Assembly (NCBI GenBank): GCA_020696855.1
Contig: JAJFMT010000003.1
Span: 1 to 64,000, forward strand
From: Pseudobdellovibrio sp.
Lineage (GTDB): Bacteria; Bdellovibrionota; Bdellovibrionia; Bdellovibrionales; Bdellovibrionaceae
Reading direction: 5' to 3'
Length of the DNA stretch: 64,000 nucleotides
Shown here: one piece after another, positions 43,300 to 51,959 of the stretch
Layout of the letters: the number at the start of each line of letters is the position of its first letter
Position numbering within the stretch: position 1 is the first letter of the stretch
The notes under the pieces: model-generated
Databases searched by the model: none
What the model was told of the DNA's origin: nothing
What the model saw: only the letters and a program-made list of their open reading frames with translations
Position numbers and translations under genes: made by a program

Positions 43300-44988
43300 T
43301 TATTTCTTTTTATCCATACTGAAACGGATGATAACTCGTTGCGATTTTTTACAATCATTTTTCTTACAATAATCTTCTACAGAAGCAATAGAACGGTCTT
43401 GCTTCATTAAATCCAGGAAGCTTCGGCCCGAAACCTTCAAGTTCGGAACCAGAGTATCGCGGTATTCAAAATCCATTTCGCCGTTATCTAAAATGTAATT
43501 AAAGATAGATTTGGCGCGCTTATAACTTAAATCCATGTTGTACTTCAAACCTTCGCGGTCAAGCGGGCGGTTAGAATTCGGGTCGATCACTTTACCTTTA
43601 TACGTAGGTGAGGCGAAACCAATGATCTCAACTGCGGAAATCTGGTCAGCCACATTTTCGTTTCCGAATAAAGACTTAGAGTAAACCGGCATGGCTTTCT
43701 GAAGTACTGAACGCATATCGCTCGTTAAGTTAGCCGAGTTGCTTTCGAAGTAAGATTCACCGAAATCAAGAAGAACGTCGCCGGTTTCACCGTTGATATC
43801 CGCTTTAATTCCCATTTTCGCAAATCCTGCTTTGATTTCGTTTGCGATTTTCTTACGGGCAGCGATTTCAGACTTCGCCTGAGCAAGCTGTCCTTCGGTC
43901 GCTTTTAACTGACCGGCAAGACCTGCAAGTTCACCTTGTAAACGTTTTTCTTTAGCTTCCGCTTCGGCTTTAAAAGCGGCTTCGCGGCGGCCGATTTCAG
44001 CTTTAGTTAAATTCTTCTGCTGGCGGAGAGCATTTTCAAAGGCAGCGCGGTCGGCGGCTTTTTGCGCTTCAAACTGACCTTTTAGTTGATTCATCTTCGC
44101 TTGAGTTTCAGCAGCGGCGTTGTTCAGCTTCGTATTTAAAGAAGCCACTTCCTGGCCTTTTTGCTGAAGTTCAGTTTGTGTTTGAACTAACTGACCTTTT
44201 GTATTTTCAAGCTGGCTTTGTGCCTGACGAAGTGTAAGTTTAGCATTTTCCAGCTGACCGTATGTTTCGTTTTTTTCCTGCTCGATCTGTGTCAGACGGG
44301 ACTCAGCTTCTTCTCTTAACTTCTTCATGCGCGCCTGGTAAGCCTTTTGAGTCATCTTCGCATTTTTGTAGCTGCGTTTAAGTTCAGCCAGCTTGTCGTT
44401 TAACTGCGTATTGATCTGGGCAATTTGTCCTTCTTGAGCGCGCAACTGTGTTTCTTTTTCGTTGATGTCTTTATTAAGCACAGTGATCTTTTGATTCTTT
44501 TCATCAATCACTTGTTCTTTTTCTACGATAACTTCATTACGGTTGCTGATTTTCGTTTTTGCAAAATTGTTTGCGTTGATGATATTTCGTACCATTTGCT
44601 GGTACTTATTGAGAGCCATTTCTTTTTTCGCGTGTTCTTGTGCCTGTTTCGCTAAAGAATCTTTTTCGTTTTTAGCTTCTTCCTGCAACATCGTCAGTTT
44701 ATCCATCAGCTCAACGTATTCAGTTTTTTCATCTTTTGTAGCCTGATTCTGAATATATTGTTCTTTAACGGATTCGTAAGTTTTCAATTGATTTTCAAGA
44801 TCCTGCACTTGAACGCGCAGTTTTTTATTTTCAGTCGCAGCATTTACGCCTTCAGTTCCTGAACGTAAACTTGCAACAACATATAGAATTAAAAAGATTG
44901 AGGATAGCCCTAAGAACAAATCCGAATTGGATGTCCAAAAGCTTTCATCGTTTCTATGGCCTTTATGACGATTATAATCAAATGACAT
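43300..44988 (-). CDS. MotB/ZorB-like protein with coiled coil and OmpA-like peptidoglycan-binding domain
   Basis: The 562-residue protein has a single N-terminal helix (about 24-41, LFLGLSSIFLILYVVASL). Just before it, D23 is placed like the proton-carrying aspartate of MotB. A coiled coil of about 330 residues (50-380) and a C-terminal OmpA-like domain (about 400-555) follow. The domain includes the motif NMDLSYKRAKSIFNYIL for peptidoglycan binding. ATG 44988 is chosen over TTG 45000 because GGGAG lies just upstream. MotB has no such long coiled coil, which would span a deep periplasm or reach into other partners. It is the first of three adjacent genes encoding a likely complex. Confidence 0.85.
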   Translation of the reverse strand: MSFDYNRHKGHRNDESFWTSNSDLFLGLSSIFLILYVVASLRSGTEGVNAATENKKLRVQVQDLENQLKTYESVKEQYIQNQATKDEKTEYVELMDKLTMLQEEAKNEKDSLAKQAQEHAKKEMALNKYQQMVRNIINANNFAKTKISNRNEVIVEKEQVIDEKNQKITVLNKDINEKETQLRAQEGQIAQINTQLNDKLAELKRSYKNAKMTQKAYQARMKKLREEAESRLTQIEQEKNETYGQLENAKLTLRQAQSQLENTKGQLVQTQTELQQKGQEVASLNTKLNNAAAETQAKMNQLKGQFEAQKAADRAAFENALRQQKNLTKAEIGRREAAFKAEAEAKEKRLQGELAGLAGQLKATEGQLAQAKSEIAARKKIANEIKAGFAKMGIKADINGETGDVLLDFGESYFESNSANLTSDMRSVLQKAMPVYSKSLFGNENVADQISAVEIIGFASPTYKGKVIDPNSNRPLDREGLKYNMDLSYKRAKSIFNYILDNGEMDFEYRDTLVPNLKVSGRSFLDLMKQDRSIASVEDYCKKNDCKKSQRVIIRFSMDKKK

Positions 44989-45052
44989 GATTTCTCCCAA
45001 ACCTCTAATTCTCTTAACGGCTGGAATATTCAGGCTTTTGAGTAATTTAAGA

Positions 45053-45070
45053 AAACCTAGACTAAGGTTT
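45053..45070 (-). terminator. weak hairpin after the ABC1 kinase gene
   Basis: Read on the minus strand, AAACCT and AGGTTT form a 6-base stem around TAGTCT followed by TCTTAAATT. It lies 15-32 bases after the kinase stop and could separate that gene from the motor-like genes. The stem is short and the U tract broken. Confidence 0.3.
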
Positions 45071-45084
45071 GAGCGAGGCTTGTA

Positions 45085-46398
45085 TCAGATTGAATCAAGG
45101 TAAGGTGAAATCAGCGGGCGAGGGTGAAAAGTCGCCTTCAAAGCGCTTAAAAACATATAAACTCCCGCAGTCTTGCGGTCCAGAAAGACCAGTTCCTGCG
45201 GCGGAGTACGAAGATCATAATGGCGGAACTCAAACGCGTTTTTAATAACCCGTTTCGGTAAGTCGCTTTCTTTCCAGTTAAATTCCGGCTGCACTTCTTT
45301 AAAAGGTTCAACTGTTTGATGGCAGAATTTGGTAAACGCCGTTACGTAGGCCTCACTGTCACTGTCGTTTAAAAAACCAAGGTCACGCGCACCACGGAAA
45401 AATAGTTCATTGTCGCTTGTAATGGCGCCCTTCATTAATTTCTTGTAAGCAGAAATAAAATCGGGGGTAAATTGCTTGGTTGCGCCGAAATCCAGTAAAA
45501 CGATTGCATCATCTGCAGCAGAAGAGCCCAATTGAATTTTATAGTTTCCAAGGTGAGGGTCGGACTGAATATTATTCCAGCGAAACAACTCCAGAAAATA
45601 AAGATCTAAGAAATTTGTACCTAAGCGGTTTCTTCGGTCCTGTGACAGGTTCTGAATGACGTCGTGATCAGCGCGAAACCCTTCCATATATTCTGTTGCC
45701 AGAATTTTTTCGGTTGAATACTGCGGGTAGACCTTCGGCACTTTGAAACGTCTATCACCGTTCAGCAGTGAACGGTATTGCTCTGTGAGGCGCGCTTCTG
45801 TGGCGTAATCAAGCTCTTGCTGCAGCATTGATTTTATTTCGTTAAACAGGCCATCGGTTTTAAGGCCTTCAGGTAAAATTTTTGAAATCGACAAAATCCG
45901 TTTGAGAGCGGCAACATCTGAGTCAATGGCTTTGTCAACACCGGGATATTGCACTTTCAGTGCGATTTTTTCTTTCGTGTCTTTGCGTACAGCAAGGTAA
46001 ACCTGGCCCATAGAAGCGCTGCCGATCGGCTCCGGGTTTATTTCAAGCTGATCAAGAACATCGGTATCTAGCTGATTCAGAATCTGCTCGTACATGATTT
46101 CCCAGCTGACAGTCGCTGAGTTTGACTGAAGTGATTTCAGAATTTTGTTAGCTTCAGCAGGCAAAAAATGTTCGCCGTACACTGAAAGCATCTGCCCTGC
46201 CTTCATCGCACTGCCTTTCAGCTTTCCAAGCTCTGAGGCTACTTGAAGGGCTTGCGAGTTAAAGTAATCATCCATAGAGGAATTTGCAATTTTCGCTGAC
46301 GCATACTGCATGCCGGCCTTTACACCGAGCTTTGCCAACGCAAAGCTTCTTGAAAGCGTTCCGGTTTTTAATTTTTTTAATTCTTTTGGATCTGCCAT
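45085..46398 (-). CDS. ABC1/UbiB/AarF-family atypical kinase
   Basis: The 437-residue protein carries the family KxGQ element (LKGSAMKAGQMLSVYGE near residue 64) and an Ala-rich nucleotide loop (IGSASMGQVYLA, replacing the glycine-rich loop). The lysine site is ALKVQYPGV, the catalytic segment SDPHLGNY, and the metal site LLDFGATKQF. Such proteins are ATPases/kinases that support ubiquinone synthesis or lipid handling. No ubi genes are adjacent here. It is followed at 97 bases by the ZorAB/FHA-like genes on the same strand. A TTG two codons upstream is a possible alternative start. Confidence 0.9.
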   Translation of the reverse strand: MADPKELKKLKTGTLSRSFALAKLGVKAGMQYASAKIANSSMDDYFNSQALQVASELGKLKGSAMKAGQMLSVYGEHFLPAEANKILKSLQSNSATVSWEIMYEQILNQLDTDVLDQLEINPEPIGSASMGQVYLAVRKDTKEKIALKVQYPGVDKAIDSDVAALKRILSISKILPEGLKTDGLFNEIKSMLQQELDYATEARLTEQYRSLLNGDRRFKVPKVYPQYSTEKILATEYMEGFRADHDVIQNLSQDRRNRLGTNFLDLYFLELFRWNNIQSDPHLGNYKIQLGSSAADDAIVLLDFGATKQFTPDFISAYKKLMKGAITSDNELFFRGARDLGFLNDSDSEAYVTAFTKFCHQTVEPFKEVQPEFNWKESDLPKRVIKNAFEFRHYDLRTPPQELVFLDRKTAGVYMFLSALKATFHPRPLISPYLDSI

Positions 46399-46450
46399 TT
46401 GCAATAACTCTTTTAAAAGTTATTATAAAGCCTGCAATGGCGGGTAGGCT

Positions 46451-47317
46451 ATGAATATATTAATGACCGGTGGCACCGGATTTATCGGTAAAGAGCTGGC
46501 AAAAAAGCTGGTAAACGAAGGTCATAAACTGACCGTTGTTACACGAAACGAAAAATCTGCAAAAGACAAACTTCCTGCGTCCGTCAAATTCATCGAGTGC
46601 GATTTGAACACGACAGCTCTGTCCGCCGAAAGTTTTTTCGAAATTGATTCCATAATTAATCTTGCAGGTGAGCCAATCGATTCACGCTGGACTAAACAAC
46701 ACAAACAAAACATCAAAACTTCCAGAATTGCCGGAACAAAAAATTTACTACTGAACTGCCCTGCATCGGTAAAGACGCTGATCAGTACTTCTGCCATCGG
46801 CTTTTATGGTGACCGGGGTAACGAAGAGCTGACGGAATCCTCTCCGAAAGGATCAGGATTTCTTTCTGACGTGTGTAAAGAGTGGGAGCTGGAAGCCCAA
46901 TCCTTCAGTGGCGAGAGGCTTGTCATACTCCGGTTCGGAATGGTTCTCAGTCCTAACGGCGGCGCTTTGAAAACTCTGATCAAAATTTTCAGCTCGCACG
47001 TGGGTTCGCCGGTTGGAAGCGGGCAGCAATGGGTCAGCTTTATCAGTCTTACTGATCTTCACGAAGTCATACTGAAGGCGCTTAAAGATGAACAAATCCG
47101 GGGCATCTATAATGCCGTCAACAATCATCCGGTAACAAACGAAAATTTTTCAAAAGCGCTGGCAAAAAAACTGGATGTGATTTTACTTCCGAGAGTGCCT
47201 TCAATGGCGATCAAACTTGTAATGGGAGAGATGTCTGAATTAATTCTATACTCTCAAAAAGTAAAAACGAATTTTCCTTATAACTTTAAAGATACAACTT
47301 TAGAATCGGTATTTTAA
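46451..47317 (+). CDS. TIGR01777-type NAD-dependent epimerase (YfcH/SulA-like)
   Basis: The 288-residue extended SDR starts NILMTGGTGFIGKELAKKLV and contains IINLAGEPIDSRWT, the family hallmark of the YfcH group. SAIGFYGDRGNEELTE and the late DLHEVILKALKDEQIRGIYN with NAVNNHPVTNENFS are also characteristic. The conserved tyrosine of the catalytic site is in the SAIGFYG region. Its substrate is unknown in all members. It is divergent from the kinase gene and convergent with the DHH phosphoesterase. Confidence 0.88.
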   Translation: MNILMTGGTGFIGKELAKKLVNEGHKLTVVTRNEKSAKDKLPASVKFIECDLNTTALSAESFFEIDSIINLAGEPIDSRWTKQHKQNIKTSRIAGTKNLLLNCPASVKTLISTSAIGFYGDRGNEELTESSPKGSGFLSDVCKEWELEAQSFSGERLVILRFGMVLSPNGGALKTLIKIFSSHVGSPVGSGQQWVSFISLTDLHEVILKALKDEQIRGIYNAVNNHPVTNENFSKALAKKLDVILLPRVPSMAIKLVMGEMSELILYSQKVKTNFPYNFKDTTLESVF

Positions 47318-47321
47318 GTTC

Positions 47322-48284
47322 TTAACTGCTTTTTTGAATCAGAAAATTAAGTTTATCGATGATCTGAGCTTCGGTTGCCTTGACCCAAGCGCCAGCGGAA
47401 TGCAGATGGCCTCCGCCACCGAACTCTCTTGCCCAGGACAGAATCTCATTCTTGCGGCTTCTGAAGCTCAGTTTGAAAAATTGCTCGGCTTCTTCACGGA
47501 TAACGATAGAGACATTCAGATTTTTAAGGCCCATGAATAAATCCACTAAGTCACTGACCTCATCAGAACTGAGATTGTATTCCGTCAGATCTTTTTTGCT
47601 GATGCAGATAATGGCCGTATCATTATTTTTGTACGTGACGTTTTTAATCAGTTTTGAAAGGTAATTAAATTTATTAATAGTCCAATTTTCAAAAAGGGAC
47701 CGGTTCAGTGTTTTATGATCAGCTCCGGCCAGCACGAGTTTTTTAGCCATATCGAAAATCTTGACCGGGGATCGCATGTTTTTAAAATTTTGCGTATCAA
47801 AAATTAAACTTGCGTAAAGACAAGTGGCCACATTGACATCTAATGGAATTTCCATGGATTCAATAATTTCGAGAGCCAGTTCGCCCGTGCAGCTAGCGTT
47901 TTCATCTATAAGATAAATCGTCCGAGGCAAATTCGTCTTATCGCTCACATGATGGTCGATAAAGACAATCTGCACATCGGCTTTCAGAAGATGTTCAAGA
48001 AGGGGCTGGCAAAGTTTTGGGTCATGCGTATCGAAAATAATACATACATCATCTTTAGAAAACTTTTGTCCGGTTGATTCGTTCGCAGCAAGAATTTCTA
48101 CTCCGTAAGTTAAGAATTCATAACGGGGTGGGATTGGGTCATTGTGAATGACAGAAACATCATAACCATTTTTTTTGAGTGCAAAGTAAAGTGCCATCTC
48201 GCTGCCTAAGCCATCACCATCAGCAGATATGTGGGTAGAGAGCCAAATTTTTTTAGCACCTTTGACAAGTGAGCTGATGTTCAT
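47322..48284 (-). CDS. DHH-family phosphoesterase, NrnA-like
   Basis: The 320-residue protein has the DHH metal motifs: THISADGDGLGSEMAL at the start, a middle aspartate in IIFDTHDP, the name-giving DHH in VFIDHHVSDK, and the C-terminal DHHA1 glycine-rich GGGGHLHSAGAW. This is the plan of NrnA, which degrades nanoRNAs and dephosphorylates pAp, and of c-di-AMP phosphodiesterases of the GdpP type without extra domains. No sensor domain is attached, so the NrnA role is favoured. It is divergent from greA. Confidence 0.88.
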   Translation of the reverse strand: MNISSLVKGAKKIWLSTHISADGDGLGSEMALYFALKKNGYDVSVIHNDPIPPRYEFLTYGVEILAANESTGQKFSKDDVCIIFDTHDPKLCQPLLEHLLKADVQIVFIDHHVSDKTNLPRTIYLIDENASCTGELALEIIESMEIPLDVNVATCLYASLIFDTQNFKNMRSPVKIFDMAKKLVLAGADHKTLNRSLFENWTINKFNYLSKLIKNVTYKNNDTAIICISKKDLTEYNLSSDEVSDLVDLFMGLKNLNVSIVIREEAEQFFKLSFRSRKNEILSWAREFGGGGHLHSAGAWVKATEAQIIDKLNFLIQKSS

Positions 48285-48327
48285 TTTTTGATTTTAAATT
48301 GACGCACTACGGTCTGTCCTCATGTGT

Positions 48328-48356
48328 TTGTTAATACTGACAAAATTTGGTATAAA
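48328..48356 (+). promoter_or_regulatory. sigma-70-like promoter of greA
   Basis: TTGTTA at 48328-48333 and TATAAA at 48351-48356 are separated by exactly 17 bases. Downstream lies a leader with GGAAGG eight bases before the greA ATG at 48410. The -10 is a good match. Confidence 0.6.
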
Positions 48357-48409
48357 ATAGGCTTTCGTATAGACTTATTAATGAGCATCGGTATAGGAAG
48401 GTTTTGATT

Positions 48410-48889
48410 ATGTCACAGGAAATTTTACCAATTACTTTACGTGGAAAGTCGATGCTGGAAGCAGAATTAAAAAAACTTATTCACGAAGAACGTCCTACAA
48501 TTATTAAAGCTATCGAAGAGGCCCGTGCTCAGGGTGACATCAGTGAAAATGCCGAATACGACGCCGCAAAAGAGCGCCAAGGTATGATCGAAGGCCGTAT
48601 TGGTGAAATCCAGGGTAAATTGGCAGGCGTTGAAGCTATCGATCCTGCTACAATTAAATCTGATAAAATCGTTTTCGGTGCCACCGTTACATTACAGGAT
48701 ACTGAATCAGAAGAAGAAATTACTTACCAAATCGTTGGCGTAGATGAAGCTGACGTAAAAAAAGGAATGATCTCGATCATTTCCCCGCTGGCTCGCGCGA
48801 TGATCGGAAAAAAAGTCGGTGAATTAGTAACTGTTCAAAGTCCTAAAGGCGATAAAGAATACGAAGTTATTTCATTTAAGTTTGTATAA
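48410..48889 (+). CDS. greA: transcription elongation factor GreA
   Basis: The 159-residue protein rescues backtracked RNA polymerase by stimulating transcript cleavage. The N-terminal coiled coil contains the tip acidic pair in ISENAEYDAAKERQ (about residue 41), and the C-terminal domain ends SPLARAMIGKKVGELVTVQSP, both diagnostic. ATG 48410 is chosen over TTG 48404 because GGAAGG is at the proper distance and the family begins MSQ. The next gene begins eight bases later. Confidence 0.96.
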   Translation: MSQEILPITLRGKSMLEAELKKLIHEERPTIIKAIEEARAQGDISENAEYDAAKERQGMIEGRIGEIQGKLAGVEAIDPATIKSDKIVFGATVTLQDTESEEEITYQIVGVDEADVKKGMISIISPLARAMIGKKVGELVTVQSPKGDKEYEVISFKFV

Positions 48890-48897
48890 ATAATTAG

Positions 48898-50931
48898 ATG
48901 CGAAGAGCCGTCATTGACCAACCTGGGATCCGAATCTGCCTTGCGGGCCTTGTGATCTCATTTTTCATTGGGCTGGCTCTTAAAAACCAAATCTCGGATG
49001 CCCGAATTGAATTTTACCTGAATAAATCTGTTAAGAGACTACAGAATGAATTTTCTATTGATTACGACAAAGCCCGCATCAATCTTTCTAAGTGGGGTTT
49101 ACCCTTTCCTGTGCTTGAGGTCTTTCACATTAGACTAAGCCCTAAGGGCATGGCCTGCCAAACGTCTCAGATTTATGTGGATGAGCTTGAGGTGCCGATT
49201 ACCATTCCGATTCTTTTGGGTTTTTCTACGAAAGTTCCGAAAATCCGCATTCGCGACATGGAGCTGAGAATCAGCGATACTGACAAGTGTTTGCAGGTGG
49301 GGCCACCCAAGAAAGATAATGGCGGGAGCGCTGTTAATCCAGCCACGGCAGAATCACCTCAAGGGTCAGTTGCAGTCGCATCCGCAAGGCCTGCTGGCGG
49401 TAAAGAAGATCAGCACATTACCGATGTTTTCTCAAGAAACACAAAAGGGGAACTCAGCGAAATTTTTGTTGAAAAGCTGAAAGTCATTAACAGCAAGAGC
49501 CCCGAACAGCCTGTAGTGCTGAAGCAGATCAATATTGATCTCAGCTATTCACAGAACCGGCTGAGCCACATCGCGGTTAAGTCTAAATTAAATGCCATTC
49601 GCGATTCGAAGTCCGATATTTATTTCATAAACGCCAATCTGAACCTGATGGTTAACAGCACCGGAGAAAACACCGTTGATTGTATTCTGAACGTTGATGG
49701 AAAGCTTCTGGACGGCGATGTGCAGATGTTCGCCCACTATGTAACCGGGGACCCGAAGCTGAATTACGAAGTCTCAATCGGCAAAGTTTCGCTTAAAGCG
49801 GTTCAACCATTAATCAATTCGGCCTTTTTACGAAAAGTTTCGGGCCTTGATAAAGTTCCGGTCTCGATCAGCTTAAAAAATTCCGGAGATGTCATTTTAG
49901 GCGATCAGCCGAAGGTTCTTTCAACCTTTAAGCGCGTTCTGATCAATGTTGAAAATGCCCAAATCAAATCGAACTCGATCGATGTGGTTTTTGAAGATTC
50001 AAGAACTATCGTTAAACCTTTTGATGTCCTGGTAGACTCGCTGCCGATGTCGCGCCTGAAAAATCTCGACATGCTGAAGGGCAAGCTGGAAAGCTTTGAA
50101 AACCTCGGAGTTCTATCAGGGAAACTCAGCTACCGTGATAATGAAACGTTTAAATTCGACGGTATTCTTCGCGGGCTTGAGGTTGTGTTCTCAAACCGTG
50201 GGCGCAGAGACCTGCAGGCGATTGATGAGATGAATTTTCACCTCAAGAAAGCGGCTAACGATTTTTCATTAGAAGCTAACAGTCTGGTTGTCGGCGGGCA
50301 AAAAGTTGATGGCGTTCTCAATATCGATCACAACTCTGAACTGAATAAGACAAGCGCTAATTTGAAATTAAAAGGAGCGCTTTTTAACACAAGAGTCTGG
50401 GAGCAGTTTACTTTCGTCGAACAATCACCGGTTGTTGATGTGTCGTGGAACTACAACAAATCCGAATCGGAAAGTCATAGCCTTAAACTTCATGCCGAAA
50501 GTTTTGCGTTACCCGGCGTGCTCTTTTCAAACGTTCAGCTGGATATGCAAAGGCAGTCAGACCCGTCTTCGGGCCGCAACAACCTGACCCTGGCGATCAG
50601 GCCGGCCCGTTTAAGTACTAACGAACAGCTTCTGGAAAATGACTACATAGCGCAGGTTTTAAAGGGCAGTGTGGGTTTGCGAGGGCAGATTTTTACAAGT
50701 GAAAAAACAACTGTGAACTTAAATGGATCTGACTGGAGAAATTTAAATTTTACTCTTGATTCATACTTGAACGAGCAGGAGCAGAAGAACACGTTACACG
50801 TTGTTTTAAAGGGCTCAACAGAGCTTAACCGCGGCGTTGCCAGCAAGCTGACGTTAACGAATAAAAACCAGAATTTTAAATTTGATATGAGTTCAACGGT
50901 CGATACACCGTTGGTTATTAAGCCGTTGTGA
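48898..50931 (+). CDS. AsmA-like / GspN-like large envelope protein
   Basis: The 677-residue protein has an N-terminal membrane anchor (about 12-28, ICLAGLVISFFIGLALKN). A long beta-rich periplasmic region then shows repeated amphipathic strands and LDGDVQMFAHY-like segments typical of AsmA-fold lipid-handling or GspN proteins. A low-complexity linker (about residues 138-170, Gly/Ser/Ala/Pro-rich) splits the first domain from the rest. No motif proves the family. It lies eight bases after greA and 11 before the GDPD gene, so the three may be one operon. Confidence 0.55.
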   Translation: MRRAVIDQPGIRICLAGLVISFFIGLALKNQISDARIEFYLNKSVKRLQNEFSIDYDKARINLSKWGLPFPVLEVFHIRLSPKGMACQTSQIYVDELEVPITIPILLGFSTKVPKIRIRDMELRISDTDKCLQVGPPKKDNGGSAVNPATAESPQGSVAVASARPAGGKEDQHITDVFSRNTKGELSEIFVEKLKVINSKSPEQPVVLKQINIDLSYSQNRLSHIAVKSKLNAIRDSKSDIYFINANLNLMVNSTGENTVDCILNVDGKLLDGDVQMFAHYVTGDPKLNYEVSIGKVSLKAVQPLINSAFLRKVSGLDKVPVSISLKNSGDVILGDQPKVLSTFKRVLINVENAQIKSNSIDVVFEDSRTIVKPFDVLVDSLPMSRLKNLDMLKGKLESFENLGVLSGKLSYRDNETFKFDGILRGLEVVFSNRGRRDLQAIDEMNFHLKKAANDFSLEANSLVVGGQKVDGVLNIDHNSELNKTSANLKLKGALFNTRVWEQFTFVEQSPVVDVSWNYNKSESESHSLKLHAESFALPGVLFSNVQLDMQRQSDPSSGRNNLTLAIRPARLSTNEQLLENDYIAQVLKGSVGLRGQIFTSEKTTVNLNGSDWRNLNFTLDSYLNEQEQKNTLHVVLKGSTELNRGVASKLTLTNKNQNFKFDMSSTVDTPLVIKPL

Positions 50932-50942
50932 TCTGAGGACTT

Positions 50943-51671
50943 ATGATTTGGCAAGAAGATCAAAATGTTTGGGCATGGCTTCCTCGCTTGCAGGCGCATC
51001 GCGGGTACTGGGTAGAAGGGTTGCCACAAAATTCCATTGAATCCATAAAAGGTTCATACGATGAAGGTTATGAGATCTGTGAATTTGATGTGAGACTGAC
51101 GGGTGACGGCGAGGCGATATTATTTCATGATAAGAGAATCGACGGTAAACCGGTTTACCGGATGAACCACGAAGATATAAAAAAAGTGGCGCCGGCTCCA
51201 AGACTGGAAGACCTTCTTATTTGGTTTAAAGATGTTCACAACTTTAAGCTCAATATCGAATTAAAGAATGACGGTGTTTTTAATTACCGCCTTGAAAAAG
51301 CGGTGTGTGCACTTATCAAAAAATATAATCTTGAAAGCCGTGTTCTGGTTTCAAGCTTTAACCCGCTGTCATTGGCAAAAGTAAAACTTCTTTGCCCCAC
51401 AGTTTACCGGGCATTACTGCTGAGCTATGAAAGAAATCACGGTAATAATTTTGTTGTGATGTCGTCGGTTGGAAATTATTTATGTCATCCGCATATCTTG
51501 CATATGCGCGCAGAAGACTTTACGAAGTACGCTAATAACTACAAGGCGCTGGGAAAGAAGATTCCAATCGTGCTTTGGACTGTTAATGATTTAAAAATTT
51601 ATTCAGATCAGAAGAATATTATTCACGGGATTATTTCTGATGAAATAACCCCGCAAATTTTCAGTAAGTAA
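50943..51671 (+). CDS. glycerophosphodiester phosphodiesterase
   Basis: The 242-residue protein hydrolyses glycerophosphodiesters to sn-glycerol 3-phosphate. The GDPD metal and catalytic residues are visible: the HRG pair in LQAHRGYW (about residue 20), the E-D pair in CEFDVRLTGDGEAILFHD, with the second histidine in LFHD, and the later LNIELKND. The protein is shorter than periplasmic GlpQ and has no signal peptide, matching cytoplasmic UgpQ-like forms. GAGGA precedes the ATG. It ends three bases before the convergent tatA stop. Confidence 0.9.
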   Translation: MIWQEDQNVWAWLPRLQAHRGYWVEGLPQNSIESIKGSYDEGYEICEFDVRLTGDGEAILFHDKRIDGKPVYRMNHEDIKKVAPAPRLEDLLIWFKDVHNFKLNIELKNDGVFNYRLEKAVCALIKKYNLESRVLVSSFNPLSLAKVKLLCPTVYRALLLSYERNHGNNFVVMSSVGNYLCHPHILHMRAEDFTKYANNYKALGKKIPIVLWTVNDLKIYSDQKNIIHGIISDEITPQIFSK

Positions 51672-51674
51672 AGA

Positions 51675-51911
51675 CTAAGAATTTTCTTTTTTAGTTTCAG
51701 CCTGCTGCTGATGAACAGAGTTGTCAGCGTGCTTGATCTGTTGCTGAGGACCTACATCTTTCGCATCAGCATTTACTTCGTTAAGACCTTCTTTGAAGCC
51801 TTTAATCGCTTTACCCAAAGACTGTCCCAACTGCGGTAAACGGCTTGGACCGAAGAAAATCAAGAGAATGATAACCAATAGAATCATGTGAGCGATACTT
51901 AGTTGTCCCAT
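51675..51911 (-). CDS. tatA: Sec-independent translocase subunit TatA
   Basis: The 78-residue protein has an N-terminal transmembrane helix (about 5-20, LSIAHMILLVIILLIFF), the FGPSRLPQLGQSLG hinge and amphipathic helix, and an Asp/Gln/Lys-rich tail. These are the features of TatA/TatE, which form the pore of the twin-arginine pathway. ATG 51911 is preferred over GTG 51917 because AGGAG lies five bases upstream of it. tatB and tatC are not adjacent. Confidence 0.93.
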   Translation of the reverse strand: MGQLSIAHMILLVIILLIFFGPSRLPQLGQSLGKAIKGFKEGLNEVNADAKDVGPQQQIKHADNSVHQQQAETKKENS

Positions 51912-51959
51912 GGACACTCCTTTTAGTTGGTCTGCTTTTCACTGCCTAATGCTATTATT

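Noticed and set aside
39765-46398. Complete Zorya defence system
   Set aside because: ZorA- and ZorB-like genes are present, but no ZorC, ZorD or ZorE-type protein is seen, and the MotA-like protein lacks the long tail of ZorA. Only a relationship in family is claimed.
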